A stretch of DNA of 64,000 nucleotides from Pasteurellaceae bacterium (GCA_030527795.1 JAUNAB010000001.1:250714-314713); one strand, 5' to 3'. Counted from the stretch's first letter, positions 20,596 to 29,873 are shown. The notes: generated by a model not told the origin, from the sequence alone. Made by a program: numbers and translations.

Positions 20596-21999
20596 ATGAC
20601 AAAAATTGCAGCAGTTGCTGACGTACTACAAGGAAACATTGCGATAGGCGAAAGCGTAACAGTTCGTGGCTGGATTCGCACACGCCGTGACTCTAAAGCA
20701 GGGCTTTCTTTTTTAGCCGTTTACGACGGTTCCTGTTTTGATCCCATTCAAGCAATTGCAGAAAATAATTTACCGAATTATGAAAGTGAAATTCTACGCT
20801 TAACCACAGGTTGTTCAGTCATTGTCACAGGCAAAGTAGTTGAGTCGCCAGCTGAAGGGCAAGCGGTTGAGCTATTAGCTAGCAAAGTTGAAGTGGCTGG
20901 TTGGGTTGAAGATCCAGACACTTATCCTATGGCAGCTAAACGCCATTCTATTGAATATTTACGCGAAGTGGCTCACTTACGTCCACGTACCAATATCATT
21001 GGTGCGGTAGCTCGCGTACGTCATTGCTTAGCACAAGCTATTCACCGTTTTTTCCACGAACAGGGCTTTTATTGGGTTGCGACACCGCTGATTACCGCGT
21101 CAGATACTGAAGGTGCGGGAGAAATGTTCCGCGTATCTACCCTAGATTTAGAAAATTTGCCACGCGATGAAAAAGGGGAAATTGATTTTAGCCAAGATTT
21201 CTTTGGGAAAGAATCATTTTTAACCGTATCAGGTCAATTAAATGGTGAAACCTATGCTTGTGCGTTAAGTAAAGTTTATACCTTTGGTCCTACTTTCCGT
21301 GCGGAAAATTCCAATACCACTCGCCATTTAGCAGAATTTTGGATGGTTGAGCCTGAAGTTGCATTCGCAACCCTTGCCGATAATGCAAAACTCGCAGAAG
21401 AGATGTTGAAATACGTTTTCCGTGCTGTTTTAGCGGAACGCAAAGACGATTTAGCTTTCTTTGCAAAACACGTTGATAATGATGTTATCAATCGTTTAGA
21501 AAAATTTGTTAATTCTGATTTCGCCCAAATTGATTATACCGATGCGATTGATGTGTTATTAAAATCAGGCAAAAAATTTGAATTCCCTGTTTCTTGGGGC
21601 ATTGATTTGTCCTCAGAACACGAACGTTATTTAGCCGAAGAACACTTTAAATCGCCTGTTGTCGTGAAAAATTACCCGAAAGATATTAAAGCGTTCTATA
21701 TGCGTTTAAATGATGATGGCAAGACAGTTGCTGCGATGGATGTACTAGCCCCTGGCATTGGCGAGATTATCGGCGGTTCTCAACGTGAAGAACGTTTAGA
21801 CGTATTAGATAAACGTATGCAAGAAATGGGATTAAATCCTGATGATTATTGGTGGTATCGTGATTTGCGTAAATACGGCACCGTGCCACACTCAGGTTTT
21901 GGCTTAGGTTTTGAACGTTTGATTGTGTATGTCACAGGGGTGCAAAATATCCGTGATGTCATTCCATTCCCACGTTCGCCACGCAACGCGAATTTCTAA
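20596..21999 (+). CDS. asnS: asparaginyl-tRNA synthetase
   Basis: Class II synthetase charging tRNA-Asn. An N-terminal OB-fold anticodon-binding domain (residues about 15-105, [14 protein letters not shown]) is followed by the catalytic domain with motif 2 ([20 protein letters not shown]) and motif 3 ([15 protein letters not shown]). Its 467 residues are standard. Separated from the convergent folE by an inverted CCGCGG pair that can serve both genes. Confidence 0.97.
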   Translation: MTKIAAVADVLQGNIAIGESVTVRGWIRTRRDSKAGLSFLAVYDGSCFDPIQAIAENNLPNYESEILRLTTGCSVIVTGKVVESPAEGQAVELLASKVEVAGWVEDPDTYPMAAKRHSIEYLREVAHLRPRTNIIGAVARVRHCLAQAIHRFFHEQGFYWVATPLITASDTEGAGEMFRVSTLDLENLPRDEKGEIDFSQDFFGKESFLTVSGQLNGETYACALSKVYTFGPTFRAENSNTTRHLAEFWMVEPEVAFATLADNAKLAEEMLKYVFRAVLAERKDDLAFFAKHVDNDVINRLEKFVNSDFAQIDYTDAIDVLLKSGKKFEFPVSWGIDLSSEHERYLAEEHFKSPVVVKNYPKDIKAFYMRLNDDGKTVAAMDVLAPGIGEIIGGSQREERLDVLDKRMQEMGLNPDDYWWYRDLRKYGTVPHSGFGLGFERLIVYVTGVQNIRDVIPFPRSPRNANF

Positions 22000-22007
22000 A
22001 AATACAT

Positions 22008-22052
22008 AAAAACCGCGGTCAAAAATTCAATCGTTTTTTGACCGCGGTTTTT
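22008..22052. terminator. bidirectional terminator, paired CCGCGG elements
   Basis: AAAAACCGCGGTCAAAAATT faces TTTTTTGACCGCGGTTTTT between the convergent genes asnS and folE. This is the cleanest example in the window: near-perfect stem, T run on both strands. Confidence 0.75.
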
Positions 22053-22060
22053 CTATTGCA

Positions 22061-22717
22061 TTACTTATTAATTAAGGTTAAAAATTCTTTGCGAGTTTCA
22101 CGATCATCAAGGAATACGCCACCAAACGCTGACGTGACGGTGTAACTATTACTATCCTTAATACCACGACATTTGACACAAAAATGCGTGGCTTTCACAT
22201 AAACCGCCACATCTTCGGTTTCCAAAATTGTTTGAAAAGCAAGCAAAATTTGTTCCGTTAAACGCTCTTGCACTTGTGGTCGTTGTGCGAAAAATGCTAC
22301 GACACGATTAATCTTAGACAAGCCAATTACCCATTTTTTCGGGTAGTACGCCACTGAAACCTTGCCGTCAATCGTCACAAAATGATGCTCACAGGTGCTC
22401 GTTAAAGTGACATCATTGACCAAGACCATTTCGCTCACTTTCATTCGATTTTCAATGTTCGTAATCTTCGGGAAATTGGCGTAATCCAATCCGCTAAAAA
22501 TTTCATCAACGAACATTTTAGCTAAACGATTTGGCGTTTCTTCAATACTATCATCGCTCAAATCCAAACCAATTAAGGTTAATACATCCCGCATTTTATC
22601 TGCGATAGCTAAACGACGCTCATTCTTATTTTGCAAAGGCTCAATCATTGGGGTTTCTATCCCCTTGGCTCGCAATGCATCGCGAACTTTCTTTGCTTCT
22701 GTTGAGATTACTGTCAT
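22061..22717 (-). CDS. folE: GTP cyclohydrolase I
   Basis: Converts GTP to dihydroneopterin triphosphate, the first step of folate (and tetrahydropterin) synthesis. Zinc ligands are visible: CEHH (near residue 110) and the later Cys in HFCVKCRGI. The signature [15 protein letters not shown] is intact. I use the ATG giving [10 protein letters not shown] (218 residues, the usual Haemophilus length, GGAAC upstream) rather than an upstream in-frame ATG at 22765 that would add 16 hydrophobic residues. Confidence 0.95.
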   Translation of the reverse strand: MTVISTEAKKVRDALRAKGIETPMIEPLQNKNERRLAIADKMRDVLTLIGLDLSDDSIEETPNRLAKMFVDEIFSGLDYANFPKITNIENRMKVSEMVLVNDVTLTSTCEHHFVTIDGKVSVAYYPKKWVIGLSKINRVVAFFAQRPQVQERLTEQILLAFQTILETEDVAVYVKATHFCVKCRGIKDSNSYTVTSAFGGVFLDDRETRKEFLTLINK

Positions 22718-22894
22718 TACAAGTTCCAAAATAGCCCAAATTAAGAATGGCGCGTATTCTAACAAATATTTAAGCGATTACAAAATGAGAATAATTAAAT
22801 CTAACGATGAAAACTTTTCTCGTTACTTGATATTTTTTAGTTTAAAAGTGCTATGATAAAGCAACTTATCTATCATTTCTATTAAGGATAGCCG

Positions 22895-24124
22895 ATGCTT
22901 TCTATTGAACAAGCCCTTGAGCAAATGTTATCAGCCTTGCCACAACCCGATTTAACTCATATTGAAACTATCAATTTGAATGAAGCAAGCCAACGTGTTT
23001 GTGCACAGGATATTATCTCACCAATTAATGTGCCTGCCTTTGATAATTCCGCAATGGACGGTTATGCTGTCCGTCTTGCCGATTTAGAGCAATCAATGAC
23101 CTTACTCGTAGCTGGAAAATCTTTTGCAGGCAACCCCTTTTCTTATCCTGATAACCAATGGCAAGCAGGCAGTTGCGTACGGATTATGACTGGGGCAATG
23201 TTGCCGATAGGCGCTGATGCGGTCGTTATGCAAGAAGATGTTATTTTAAATGACGATGGCTCTGTTACGTTCAGCTCCATTCCAAAACTTCAACAAAACA
23301 TTCGCCGCCAAGGTGAAGATGTTAAACAAGGGGAGATTGTTTTAAAAACGGGTGAGTTATTAAATGGCGTATCTTTACCGTTGTTGGCTTCTCTTGGCAT
23401 TGCACAAGTGCAAGTTTTCCCGCGGTTAAAAATTGCGTTGCTTTCTACTGGCGATGAATTAGTCCCCGTTGGGCAACCCCTGAAAGAAGGGCAAATTTAC
23501 GATACCAATCGTTTTGCGATTCAATTAATGTTGCAAAAATTAAACTGTGAAATCCTAGATTTCGGTATTTTACCTGATCAAATTGATGAATTTAAAGCCG
23601 TGTTTATGCAAGCTCAACAGCAAGCAGATCTTGTGATTACAAGTGGCGGTGTATCAGTCGGCGAAGCAGACTTTACCAAAGTCGTTTTGGAACAAATGGG
23701 CCAAGTGAACTTTTGGAAATTGGCGATCAAACCTGGTAAACCTTTTGCCTTTGGTAAATTAGAAAATGCATGGTTTTGTGGATTACCAGGCAATCCCGTT
23801 TCTGCACTTGTGACCTTTTACCAATTAGTTCAACCTGCTATTGCAAAATTAAGTGGACTTGCACAATACAATGCTCCAGCCCGTTACAATGCCATTGCAG
23901 CTTGTAGCCTAAAAAAAGCAGAAGGTCGCTTAGATTTTCAACGCGGTTTTTATTGGCTAAATGAAAATGGGCAATTAGAAGTTAAGCCTGTGGGCTTTCA
24001 AGGTTCGCATATGTTTAGTTCATTTGTTCACAGCAACTGCTTTATCGTGCTAGAACGTGAACGAGGCAATGTCAATTCAGGTGAACGTGTTACTATTGAA
24101 CCCTTTAATTATTTATTACGTTAA
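22895..24124 (+). CDS. moeA: molybdopterin molybdenumtransferase
   Basis: Inserts molybdate into adenylylated molybdopterin to finish Moco. MoeA domains: N-terminal domains with NVPAFDNSAMDGYAVR (near residues 46-61), the MogA-like MPT-binding domain with LLSTGDEL, TSGGVSVGEADF and FGLPGNPVSA-like FCGLPGNPVSALVTF, and a C-terminal beta domain. Length 409. TTAAGGATAGCCG precedes the ATG. moeB follows after two bases, so the pair is co-translated. Confidence 0.95.
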   Translation: MLSIEQALEQMLSALPQPDLTHIETINLNEASQRVCAQDIISPINVPAFDNSAMDGYAVRLADLEQSMTLLVAGKSFAGNPFSYPDNQWQAGSCVRIMTGAMLPIGADAVVMQEDVILNDDGSVTFSSIPKLQQNIRRQGEDVKQGEIVLKTGELLNGVSLPLLASLGIAQVQVFPRLKIALLSTGDELVPVGQPLKEGQIYDTNRFAIQLMLQKLNCEILDFGILPDQIDEFKAVFMQAQQQADLVITSGGVSVGEADFTKVVLEQMGQVNFWKLAIKPGKPFAFGKLENAWFCGLPGNPVSALVTFYQLVQPAIAKLSGLAQYNAPARYNAIAACSLKKAEGRLDFQRGFYWLNENGQLEVKPVGFQGSHMFSSFVHSNCFIVLERERGNVNSGERVTIEPFNYLLR

Positions 24125-24126
24125 TT

Positions 24127-24846
24127 ATGAGTGAATTATCATCCACGGAAGAACAACGCTATAACCGCCAAATTGTGCTAAAAGCCATTGATTTTGATGG
24201 GCAAGAAAAGCTAAAAGATGCTCGAATGCTGATCGTTGGCTTAGGTGGCTTAGGTTGTGCCGCGGCACAATATCTTGCTTGCGCGGGTGTTGGGCATCTG
24301 ACACTGCTCGATTTTGATTCCGTATCGCTTTCCAATTTGCAACGCCAAGTGTTGCATAATGATGAACGTTTAGCAATGCCGAAAGTAGAATCAGCAAAGA
24401 TCAGTTTGCAGCAGCTTAACCCCCATATTCAGATCAATAGCATTAACCGCTTACTTGAGCAAAGCGAATTAACAGATTTAATCGCCCAAGTTGATCTAGT
24501 TTTAGATTGTACGGATAATGTGCAGACCCGAAATCAATTAGATATTAGTTGCCAACAGCACCGTATTCCCCTAATTTCAGGTGCCGCAATTAGAATGGAA
24601 GGACAAGTTTCAGTTTTTACCTATACAGAAAATATGCCCACTTATCATTCCATTAGTCAACTGTTAGGCAATCATCAACTCAGCTGTGTTGAATCTGGCG
24701 TGCTTGCACCAATCGTTGGCATTGTGGGTTCAATTCAAGCACTAGAAGCCATTAAAGTGCATTTAAACATAGGTAAAACGCTCTCAGGACGTTTGCTATT
24801 AATTGATGGAATGACGATGACATTTCGAGAACTTCATCTAAAGTAA
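24127..24846 (+). CDS. moeB: molybdopterin-synthase adenylyltransferase, zinc cysteines missing
   Basis: E1-like enzyme that adenylates the C-terminal Gly of MoaD. ATP-binding loop GLGGLGCAAAQYL (near residues 37-49), the Arg finger region and the CVESGVLAPIVGIVGS segment identify MoeB/ThiF, and the gene follows moeA. The four Cys that hold structural zinc in E. coli MoeB (CxxC near 172-175 and a C-terminal CxxC) are absent: the first pair reads TYHS and the protein stops after FRELHLK. It may be a zinc-free variant, or it may serve another sulfur carrier. Confidence 0.85.
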   Translation: MSELSSTEEQRYNRQIVLKAIDFDGQEKLKDARMLIVGLGGLGCAAAQYLACAGVGHLTLLDFDSVSLSNLQRQVLHNDERLAMPKVESAKISLQQLNPHIQINSINRLLEQSELTDLIAQVDLVLDCTDNVQTRNQLDISCQQHRIPLISGAAIRMEGQVSVFTYTENMPTYHSISQLLGNHQLSCVESGVLAPIVGIVGSIQALEAIKVHLNIGKTLSGRLLLIDGMTMTFRELHLK

Positions 24847-24883
24847 TTGATTGCAAAAATTATCATCCTAAGTAAAATAAACG

Positions 24884-24910
24884 CGCACCATTCAAATTGG
24901 TGCGTTTTTT
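24884..24910 (+). terminator. terminator after moeAB
   Basis: CGCACCA pairs with TGGTGCG across a seven-base loop, followed by six T. Confidence 0.8.
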
Positions 24911-25007
24911 ATATCGCAAGTTTTGTGTATAGGAAATGACAAGATCCCTTTTCTCATCGTTATACCACTTGCTAATTCTTTTATTTAACATAGAGTTAGG
25001 AAATTTT

Positions 25008-26219
25008 ATGCAAGAAATCTGGCAGCAGTTCAAGCAAAATTATTTAATTAAATTTTGGAATCCGATGTTCGCACTTATGGCAGCAGGATTACTTTCAACT
25101 TACTATTTTGGTATAACGGGCACCTATTGGGCAGTGACGGGCGAATTTACCCGTTGGGGTGGGCACGTTTTACAGTTTTTTGGCGTTGATCTCTCCAACT
25201 GGGGCTATTATAAAATTATCGGATTAGAAGGTAACGTCTTTACACGAGTCGACGGCTTAATGATTATTGGCATGTTCGCAGGTTGTATTGCGGCTGCACT
25301 ATGGGCGAATAATGTGAAATTACGCTTCCCTCAAAGCAAAATTCGTATTGCACAAGCATTGATTGGTGGTGCATTAGCAGGCTTTGGTGCGCGTTTAGCA
25401 ATGGGATGTAACTTAGCGTCTTTTTTTACAGGCATTCCACAATTCTCTGTTCACGCGTGGTATTTCACGATTGCAACCGCAATCGGCACGTATTTTGGTG
25501 CAAAATTTAGCCTTTTACCGATGTTCCGCTTACCGCTAAAATTGAATAAAGGTGCAGCGAAAGTGCAGCAATCCAACCCAAAACAAGCTAAATTCCGTTT
25601 TCGTTTAGGTATTGTTATCTTCCTTGCCTATTTATTTTTATCACTGTATGTGATGCAAAACTCATTAAAGCTCGGATTTGCAATGCTCGCAGGATTAGGC
25701 TTTGGGTTAATTATTGAACGTGCTCAGATTTGTTTCACGTCAGCTTTCCGTGATCTATGGCTCACAGGGCGTTCTTATATGACAAAAGCAATCATCTATG
25801 GCGTTATTATTTCGGCAATCGGCATTTTCAGCTATATTCAATTAGGTATGACACCGAAAACAATGTGGGCTGGTCCTAATGCCATTATTGGTGGTTTATT
25901 ATTTGGTTTTGGTATTGTCCTTGCTGGTGGATGTGAAACAGGCTGGATGTACCGTTCCGTAGAAGGACAAGTCCATTTTTGGTGGGTGGGTATTGGCAAC
26001 GTCGCAGGTTCAACTTTATTAGCTTATTGGTGGGACAATCTCGCACCTTGGCTTGCATTAGACTACCAAAAAATCAATTTATTGAGTTCTTTTGGTGCGG
26101 TTAATGGGTTACTCATCAACTACGCGTTACTCATCATTTCACTGATTGCGGTAATTTGGTGGGAAAAACGTTTCCTACGAAAAGCGCGTCAGCAAAATCA
26201 ACTTTCACAATCAGCCTAG
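25008..26219 (+). CDS. yedE: YedE-family membrane transporter (putative selenium/sulfur uptake)
   Basis: Polytopic inner-membrane protein with about ten helices and two YeeE/YedE repeats. Conserved cysteines sit in LAMGCNLASFF and VLAGGCETGWM, and a third in ERAQICFTSAFRD, as in thiosulfate/selenium-compound channels. Start at MQEIWQQF, preceded by TTAGG; an upstream in-frame ATG at 24936 would overlap the moeB terminator region. The TusA-like yedF follows by 15 bases, the pairing seen in E. coli. A role in selenium metabolism is proposed for this family; transport substrate is not shown by sequence. Confidence 0.85.
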   Translation: MQEIWQQFKQNYLIKFWNPMFALMAAGLLSTYYFGITGTYWAVTGEFTRWGGHVLQFFGVDLSNWGYYKIIGLEGNVFTRVDGLMIIGMFAGCIAAALWANNVKLRFPQSKIRIAQALIGGALAGFGARLAMGCNLASFFTGIPQFSVHAWYFTIATAIGTYFGAKFSLLPMFRLPLKLNKGAAKVQQSNPKQAKFRFRLGIVIFLAYLFLSLYVMQNSLKLGFAMLAGLGFGLIIERAQICFTSAFRDLWLTGRSYMTKAIIYGVIISAIGIFSYIQLGMTPKTMWAGPNAIIGGLLFGFGIVLAGGCETGWMYRSVEGQVHFWWVGIGNVAGSTLLAYWWDNLAPWLALDYQKINLLSSFGAVNGLLINYALLIISLIAVIWWEKRFLRKARQQNQLSQSA

Positions 26220-26234
26220 CGGCTAAGGAATGTT

Positions 26235-26504
26235 ATGACATTTATCGTAATTGAAAAACAAGACCGCGATCCCAGTGAAATTCAACCTGATTACACCTTG
26301 GATATGCTCGGCGAACCTTGCCCTTATCCCGCAATCGCCACACTAGAAATTATGCCAACCTTGAAAAATGGCGAAGTATTAGAAGTGCTAAGTGATTGTG
26401 CGCAATCAATCAATAATATTCCGATTGATGCAAAAAATCACGGCTATACCCTATTAAGCATTGAACAAGATGGGGCAATGCTACGCTATTTAATTCAAAA
26501 ATAA
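26235..26504 (+). CDS. yedF: TusA/YedF-family sulfur (selenium) carrier
   Basis: 89-residue protein with the TusA fold. The motif LGEPCPYPAI (residues 26-35) holds the CPxP cysteine that carries persulfide in the family. A second Cys is at DCAQS, and a short N-terminal extension precedes the fold, as in YedF. It is coupled to yedE and is followed by an inverted CCGCGG pair. Confidence 0.88.
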   Translation: MTFIVIEKQDRDPSEIQPDYTLDMLGEPCPYPAIATLEIMPTLKNGEVLEVLSDCAQSINNIPIDAKNHGYTLLSIEQDGAMLRYLIQK

Positions 26505-26506
26505 CC

Positions 26507-26551
26507 AAAACCGCGGTCAAAAAAACGAATGAAATTTTGACCGCGGTTTTT
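26507..26551. terminator. inverted CCGCGG pair after yedF
   Basis: AAAACCGCGGTCAAAAAAAC faces ATTTTGACCGCGGTTTTT, immediately after the yedF stop. Confidence 0.7.
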
Positions 26552-26665
26552 CGCTATTCTCATCAATTTTTCTCCGACAACACAAGACAAACACGCTATT
26601 TAGCGTTATGATTGAAACGTTCAACGGTCAAAATCCGTTTTATCTATTTCATTAAGGAGTGAATT

Positions 26666-27073
26666 ATGCAAGTGTGGACAACTGAAATGTGGCAATCAGC
26701 AATAATCGGCGTGATTATTGGGGCGTTGCTCGCCTACCTTTTTATCCGTTTTACTAAAGGCTCTGTTAAAAAACAAGCCAAAACTGAAGCCGAATTGCAA
26801 CAAGTTAAAGCGGAATTAGCTAATCAAAAACAGCAGCTTGAGCAACATTTTGGACAAAGTGCCGAATTGCTTAAAACAATGGCGCAAGATTATCAAAAAC
26901 TCTATCATCATTTAGCCAATGCATCGGCAACGCTCTTGCCAGAACTTGAAAGTAAACCTTTGTTTCCAAATAAATTAATTGAACAACAACCCAGTGAACC
27001 AGCACAAAGTGAAGACAATCCACCGCGTGATTATTCCGAAGGATCATCAGGTATTTTAAAAGCTGAAAAATAG
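26666..27073 (+). CDS. zapG: ZapG/YhcB-family cell-division protein (DUF1043)
   Basis: One N-terminal membrane helix (about residues 10-28), then a coiled coil (KQAKTEAELQQVKAELANQK) and a disordered acidic, Pro-rich tail. This is the layout of YhcB, an inner-membrane protein tied to divisome and envelope function. Its 135 residues are standard, and AAGGAG lies before the ATG. It precedes degQ, as yhcB precedes degQ in E. coli. Confidence 0.88.
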   Translation: MQVWTTEMWQSAIIGVIIGALLAYLFIRFTKGSVKKQAKTEAELQQVKAELANQKQQLEQHFGQSAELLKTMAQDYQKLYHHLANASATLLPELESKPLFPNKLIEQQPSEPAQSEDNPPRDYSEGSSGILKAEK

Positions 27074-27089
27074 CGTTCAAACTTTCTTT

Positions 27090-27134
27090 AAACCGCGGAT
27101 CAAAATTCATTCATTTTTTGATCCGCGGTTTTTT
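27090..27134. terminator. inverted CCGCGGATC pair after zapG
   Basis: AAACCGCGGATCAAAATTC faces TTTTTTGATCCGCGGTTTTTT. Both arms carry the GGATC variant instead of GGTC, so the two arms changed together, which keeps the stem. That argues for selection on pairing. Confidence 0.7.
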
Positions 27135-27245
27135 ATCGTTTTACTTTTTTCCAGCGCCCCCTTGAAATTTGCGAACAAAAAACCATTTTCTTTGTCAAAT
27201 TGATTACATTCAACTTCATCCATTTTAATGAGGAAAAAAGCAATA

Positions 27246-28649
27246 ATGAAAAAAACTATTTTTACACTTAGTTCTCTTGCTCTTGGTTTAAGTTTATTTA
27301 GCACGCCGATGACAACGCTAGCCGATATTCCAACTACCGTTGAAGGCCAAGCCTTACCAAGCCTTGCACCGATGCTTGAACGGGTGCTTCCTGCGGTAGT
27401 CTCTATTTCAGTAGAAGGCAAACAAAAAATCAAAAACCGCGGTCAACAATTTGATGATTTGCCTGAAGAATTCCGCTTTTTCTTTGGCGATGATATGTTT
27501 AATAATCGTCAAGCCACGCCACGTAGTTTTAAAGGAATGGGATCAGGGGTGATTATCAATGCAGAAAAAGGTTATGTATTAACTAATAATCACGTTATTA
27601 ATGATGCAGATAAAATCACCGTAAAACTTGAAGATGGACGTGAATTTAAAGCCAAAGTTGTCGGTAAAGATGATATGTCAGATGTGGCGTTAGTCCAAGT
27701 TGAAAACCCAAAAAATCTCACTGAAATTAAATTTGCAGATAGCGATAAATTACGCGTCGGCGACTTTACTGTCGCAGTAGGTAACCCATTTGGTTTAGGG
27801 CAAACCGTTACATCAGGTATTGTTTCTGCACTTGGACGCTCTACCGATTCAGATAGTGGCACCTATGAAAATTATATCCAAACTGATGCCGCAGTAAACC
27901 GCGGTAATTCTGGCGGTCCATTGCTCAATCTCAATGGCGAATTAATCGGGATCAATACAGCAATCATCTCGCCAAGTGGTGGCAATGCAGGTGTAGCATT
28001 CGCCATTCCTTCTAATATGGCGAATAATTTAGTCAAACAAATTATTGAATTTGGCGAAGTTCACCGCGGTATGCTCGGCATCAAAGGTGGCGAATTGAAT
28101 GCAGATTTAGCTAAAGCCTTCAATATGGATACGCAACAAGGTGCTTTCGTCAGCGAAGTGTTGCCAAAATCGGCGGCAGAAAGTGCTGGCATCAAAGCTG
28201 GCGATGTAATTACCGCAATGGATGGACAAAAAATTGCAAGTTTCGCAGAATTGCGAGCTAAAGTGGCCACTGCAGGAGCAGGGAAAACTCTTGAATTAAC
28301 TATTTTACGTGCAGGCAAAACCGAAAACGTGAAAGTAACCTTGCAATCTGACGACGCAAGTAAAACCAGTGCAAATACGCAGACTAAAGGCGATGAAATC
28401 AAAGCTCTAGAAGGTGCGCAATTAAATAATTACAATAGCCGTGGTATAAAAGGGGTTGAAATCAGCAAAGTCAGTGCCAATTCTCCTGCTGCAATGCGTG
28501 GACTCAAAGCAGGCGACATTATTGTCGGCATAAATTTGCAACAAATTGAAAATGTTAGTGATCTCCACAAAGCATTAGATAGCAAACCATCGGCTATCGC
28601 ATTGAATATTCTGCGTGGTAATAGTAATTTTTATTTATTAATTGAATAG
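27246..28649 (+). CDS. degQ: periplasmic serine endoprotease, DegQ/HtrA family
   Basis: Quality-control protease and chaperone of the periplasm. A signal peptide ends near residue 27 (TTLADIP). The trypsin-like domain holds the triad: His in LTNNHVIND, Asp in DMSDVALVQV, Ser in NRGNSGGPLLN. Two PDZ domains follow (about 265-355 and 375-465). I use MKKTIFTLSSLA as the start: an in-frame ATG six codons earlier has no ribosome site and contributes the GAGG used by this one. Length 467. Alternative names HtrA/DegP fit equally; the L-loop is short, as in DegQ. Confidence 0.92.
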   Translation: MKKTIFTLSSLALGLSLFSTPMTTLADIPTTVEGQALPSLAPMLERVLPAVVSISVEGKQKIKNRGQQFDDLPEEFRFFFGDDMFNNRQATPRSFKGMGSGVIINAEKGYVLTNNHVINDADKITVKLEDGREFKAKVVGKDDMSDVALVQVENPKNLTEIKFADSDKLRVGDFTVAVGNPFGLGQTVTSGIVSALGRSTDSDSGTYENYIQTDAAVNRGNSGGPLLNLNGELIGINTAIISPSGGNAGVAFAIPSNMANNLVKQIIEFGEVHRGMLGIKGGELNADLAKAFNMDTQQGAFVSEVLPKSAAESAGIKAGDVITAMDGQKIASFAELRAKVATAGAGKTLELTILRAGKTENVKVTLQSDDASKTSANTQTKGDEIKALEGAQLNNYNSRGIKGVEISKVSANSPAAMRGLKAGDIIVGINLQQIENVSDLHKALDSKPSAIALNILRGNSNFYLLIE

Positions 28650-28666
28650 TAATTATCTATAAATTT

Positions 28667-28700
28667 AAAGCACAATATATTTTATTGTGCTTTATTTATT
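28667..28700 (+). terminator. terminator of degQ
   Basis: AAAGCACAAT pairs with ATTGTGCTTT across seven bases and is followed by T-rich sequence. Confidence 0.8.
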
Positions 28701-28749
28701 AAAACTGTGTTACTTTTACAAAAATATTATAACAATCTAATTTTCTCGG

Positions 28750-28778
28750 TTGACAATTAAATTTGAAAATAATATTAT
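28750..28778 (+). promoter_or_regulatory. sigma-70 promoter of the orphan RNA
   Basis: TTGACA (28750-28755), 17 bases, TATTAT (28773-28778). Spacing is ideal, and the start is predicted at about 28784-28786, exactly where the closing stem of the RNA begins. Confidence 0.75.
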
Positions 28779-28782
28779 TCTT

Positions 28783-29042
28783 ATAAGGTGTCGTGACCTT
28801 TTTAGATAGGCAGATATAACGCGAGTTTTATTATATCTGTAAAACCTGACAATGTCGGGAGGGCGAGGAATATGATACCGTAAAGGAAATAACTCCAGCC
28901 TAATCTCCCTATCTATAGGCTCTCGAACCTCCCGACACCCTTATTATAGGGCTAAATTTTTGATAATAGAACTTAATTTTTGGTAAATAAAACATAAACT
29001 CATTTTAATTTACCTTATTTCCCGCAATTATGCGGTTTTTTT
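28783..29042 (+). ncRNA. unassigned structured RNA or riboswitch upstream of ycbX
   Basis: About 260 nt with its own promoter and a terminator (CCGCA-ATTA-TGCGG-T7 at 29022-29042). Fold A: an outer helix 28783-28793 with 28933-28944 (one bulge), then 28803-28810 with 28908-28915, a hairpin 28811-28818/28832-28839 and a hairpin 28845-28850/28854-28859. Fold B excludes A: a perfect 10-bp helix 28853-28862 with 28928-28937, stacked on CGAG/CTCG (28864-28867/28922-28925), and a hairpin 28897-28902/28916-28921. Two competing folds plus a terminator before a gene suggest a riboswitch; an independent small RNA is equally possible. I do not recognise the family. Confidence 0.6.
29022..29042 (+). terminator. 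terminator between the orphan RNA and ycbX
   Basis: CCGCA, loop ATTA, TGCGG, then seven T. It ends 42 bases before the ycbX ATG. Confidence 0.8.
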
Positions 29043-29084
29043 GTCTCCAAATATTAAGCTCAAATATAACGGAAGCAGAATGCA

Positions 29085-29873
29085 ATGAATATTATCAGCC
29101 TTCATCTTTATCCAATTAAGTCCACGTTATCCTATGATGTTCAACAAGCCGTCGTACTACCAACGGGATTAAATTTTGATCGTCAATTTATGTTAACTGA
29201 TCCAAACGGTAAATTTATTACTGCACGCAAAGAAGGACAGTTATATCATTTATCCGCTTATCCCCTACCAAATGGCTTATTTGTACAACACAAAACAGGC
29301 GCACAATTACACATTAATTTCAGTGATTTTAGCCAAATGCAATCTTGCGAGGTTTGGGGAACAGAATTTGCAAGCTTTGTTGCAAATGATGAAATTAATC
29401 AATGGTTTAGCCAATTTATTGGGCTACCTGTTCAATTACGTTGGTTAGGGCAACAAAGTCAACGCCCATTAAAACGTTTTCCCGATCAGCGTCTTTCCTT
29501 TGCCGATGGTGCGCCGATTTTGCTCACAAGCTTAGGTTCACTTAATAAATTGCAACAGCATTGTGCCAGCCCGATTAAAATGAGCCAATTTCGCCCCAAT
29601 ATTGTCTGTGATAATGTAAACGCTTTTAGTGAACAGCAATGGCGAAAAATTCAAATTGGTACAGTTCAATTTTTGCATCTCAAACCGTCAACTCGTTGTA
29701 TTCTCACTACGCGAGATCCCGATACCAATCAGCTTGATCCACGAGCTGAACCGTTCCGAACACTGAAAAAACTCAATGTCAATGAAAAGGGCGAACCCGT
29801 CTTTGGCATTAATTTACTTCCATTGAGTACGGGTGTTATCAAATTAGGGGATAAAATTAGCATTCTTGAATAA
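29085..29873 (+). CDS. ycbX: MOSC-domain protein, YcbX-like
   Basis: Predicted Moco-binding oxidoreductase of the YcbX group, which reduces N-hydroxylated bases in E. coli. The N-terminal MOSC beta-barrel begins with the typical LYPIKST; the MOSC domain follows (about residues 100-262) with the conserved Cys in STRCILTTRDPDTNQLD. The C-terminal 2Fe-2S ferredoxin domain of E. coli YcbX is absent: the protein ends at 262 residues. Placed directly after the structured RNA and its terminator. Confidence 0.82.
   Translation: MNIISLHLYPIKSTLSYDVQQAVVLPTGLNFDRQFMLTDPNGKFITARKEGQLYHLSAYPLPNGLFVQHKTGAQLHINFSDFSQMQSCEVWGTEFASFVANDEINQWFSQFIGLPVQLRWLGQQSQRPLKRFPDQRLSFADGAPILLTSLGSLNKLQQHCASPIKMSQFRPNIVCDNVNAFSEQQWRKIQIGTVQFLHLKPSTRCILTTRDPDTNQLDPRAEPFRTLKKLNVNEKGEPVFGINLLPLSTGVIKLGDKISILE

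Noticed and set aside
20596..21999. asnS as aspartyl- or lysyl-tRNA synthetase
   Set aside because: Motif 2 and the C-terminal [14 protein letters not shown] segment fit AsnRS, and there are no AspRS GAD insertion sequences.
28783..28944. tmRNA, 6S RNA, RNase P RNA or TPP/FMN riboswitch
   Set aside because: None of the conserved words of these families (tRNA-like ends, GAGGAAAGTCC, CTGAGA and so on) are present in the right order.
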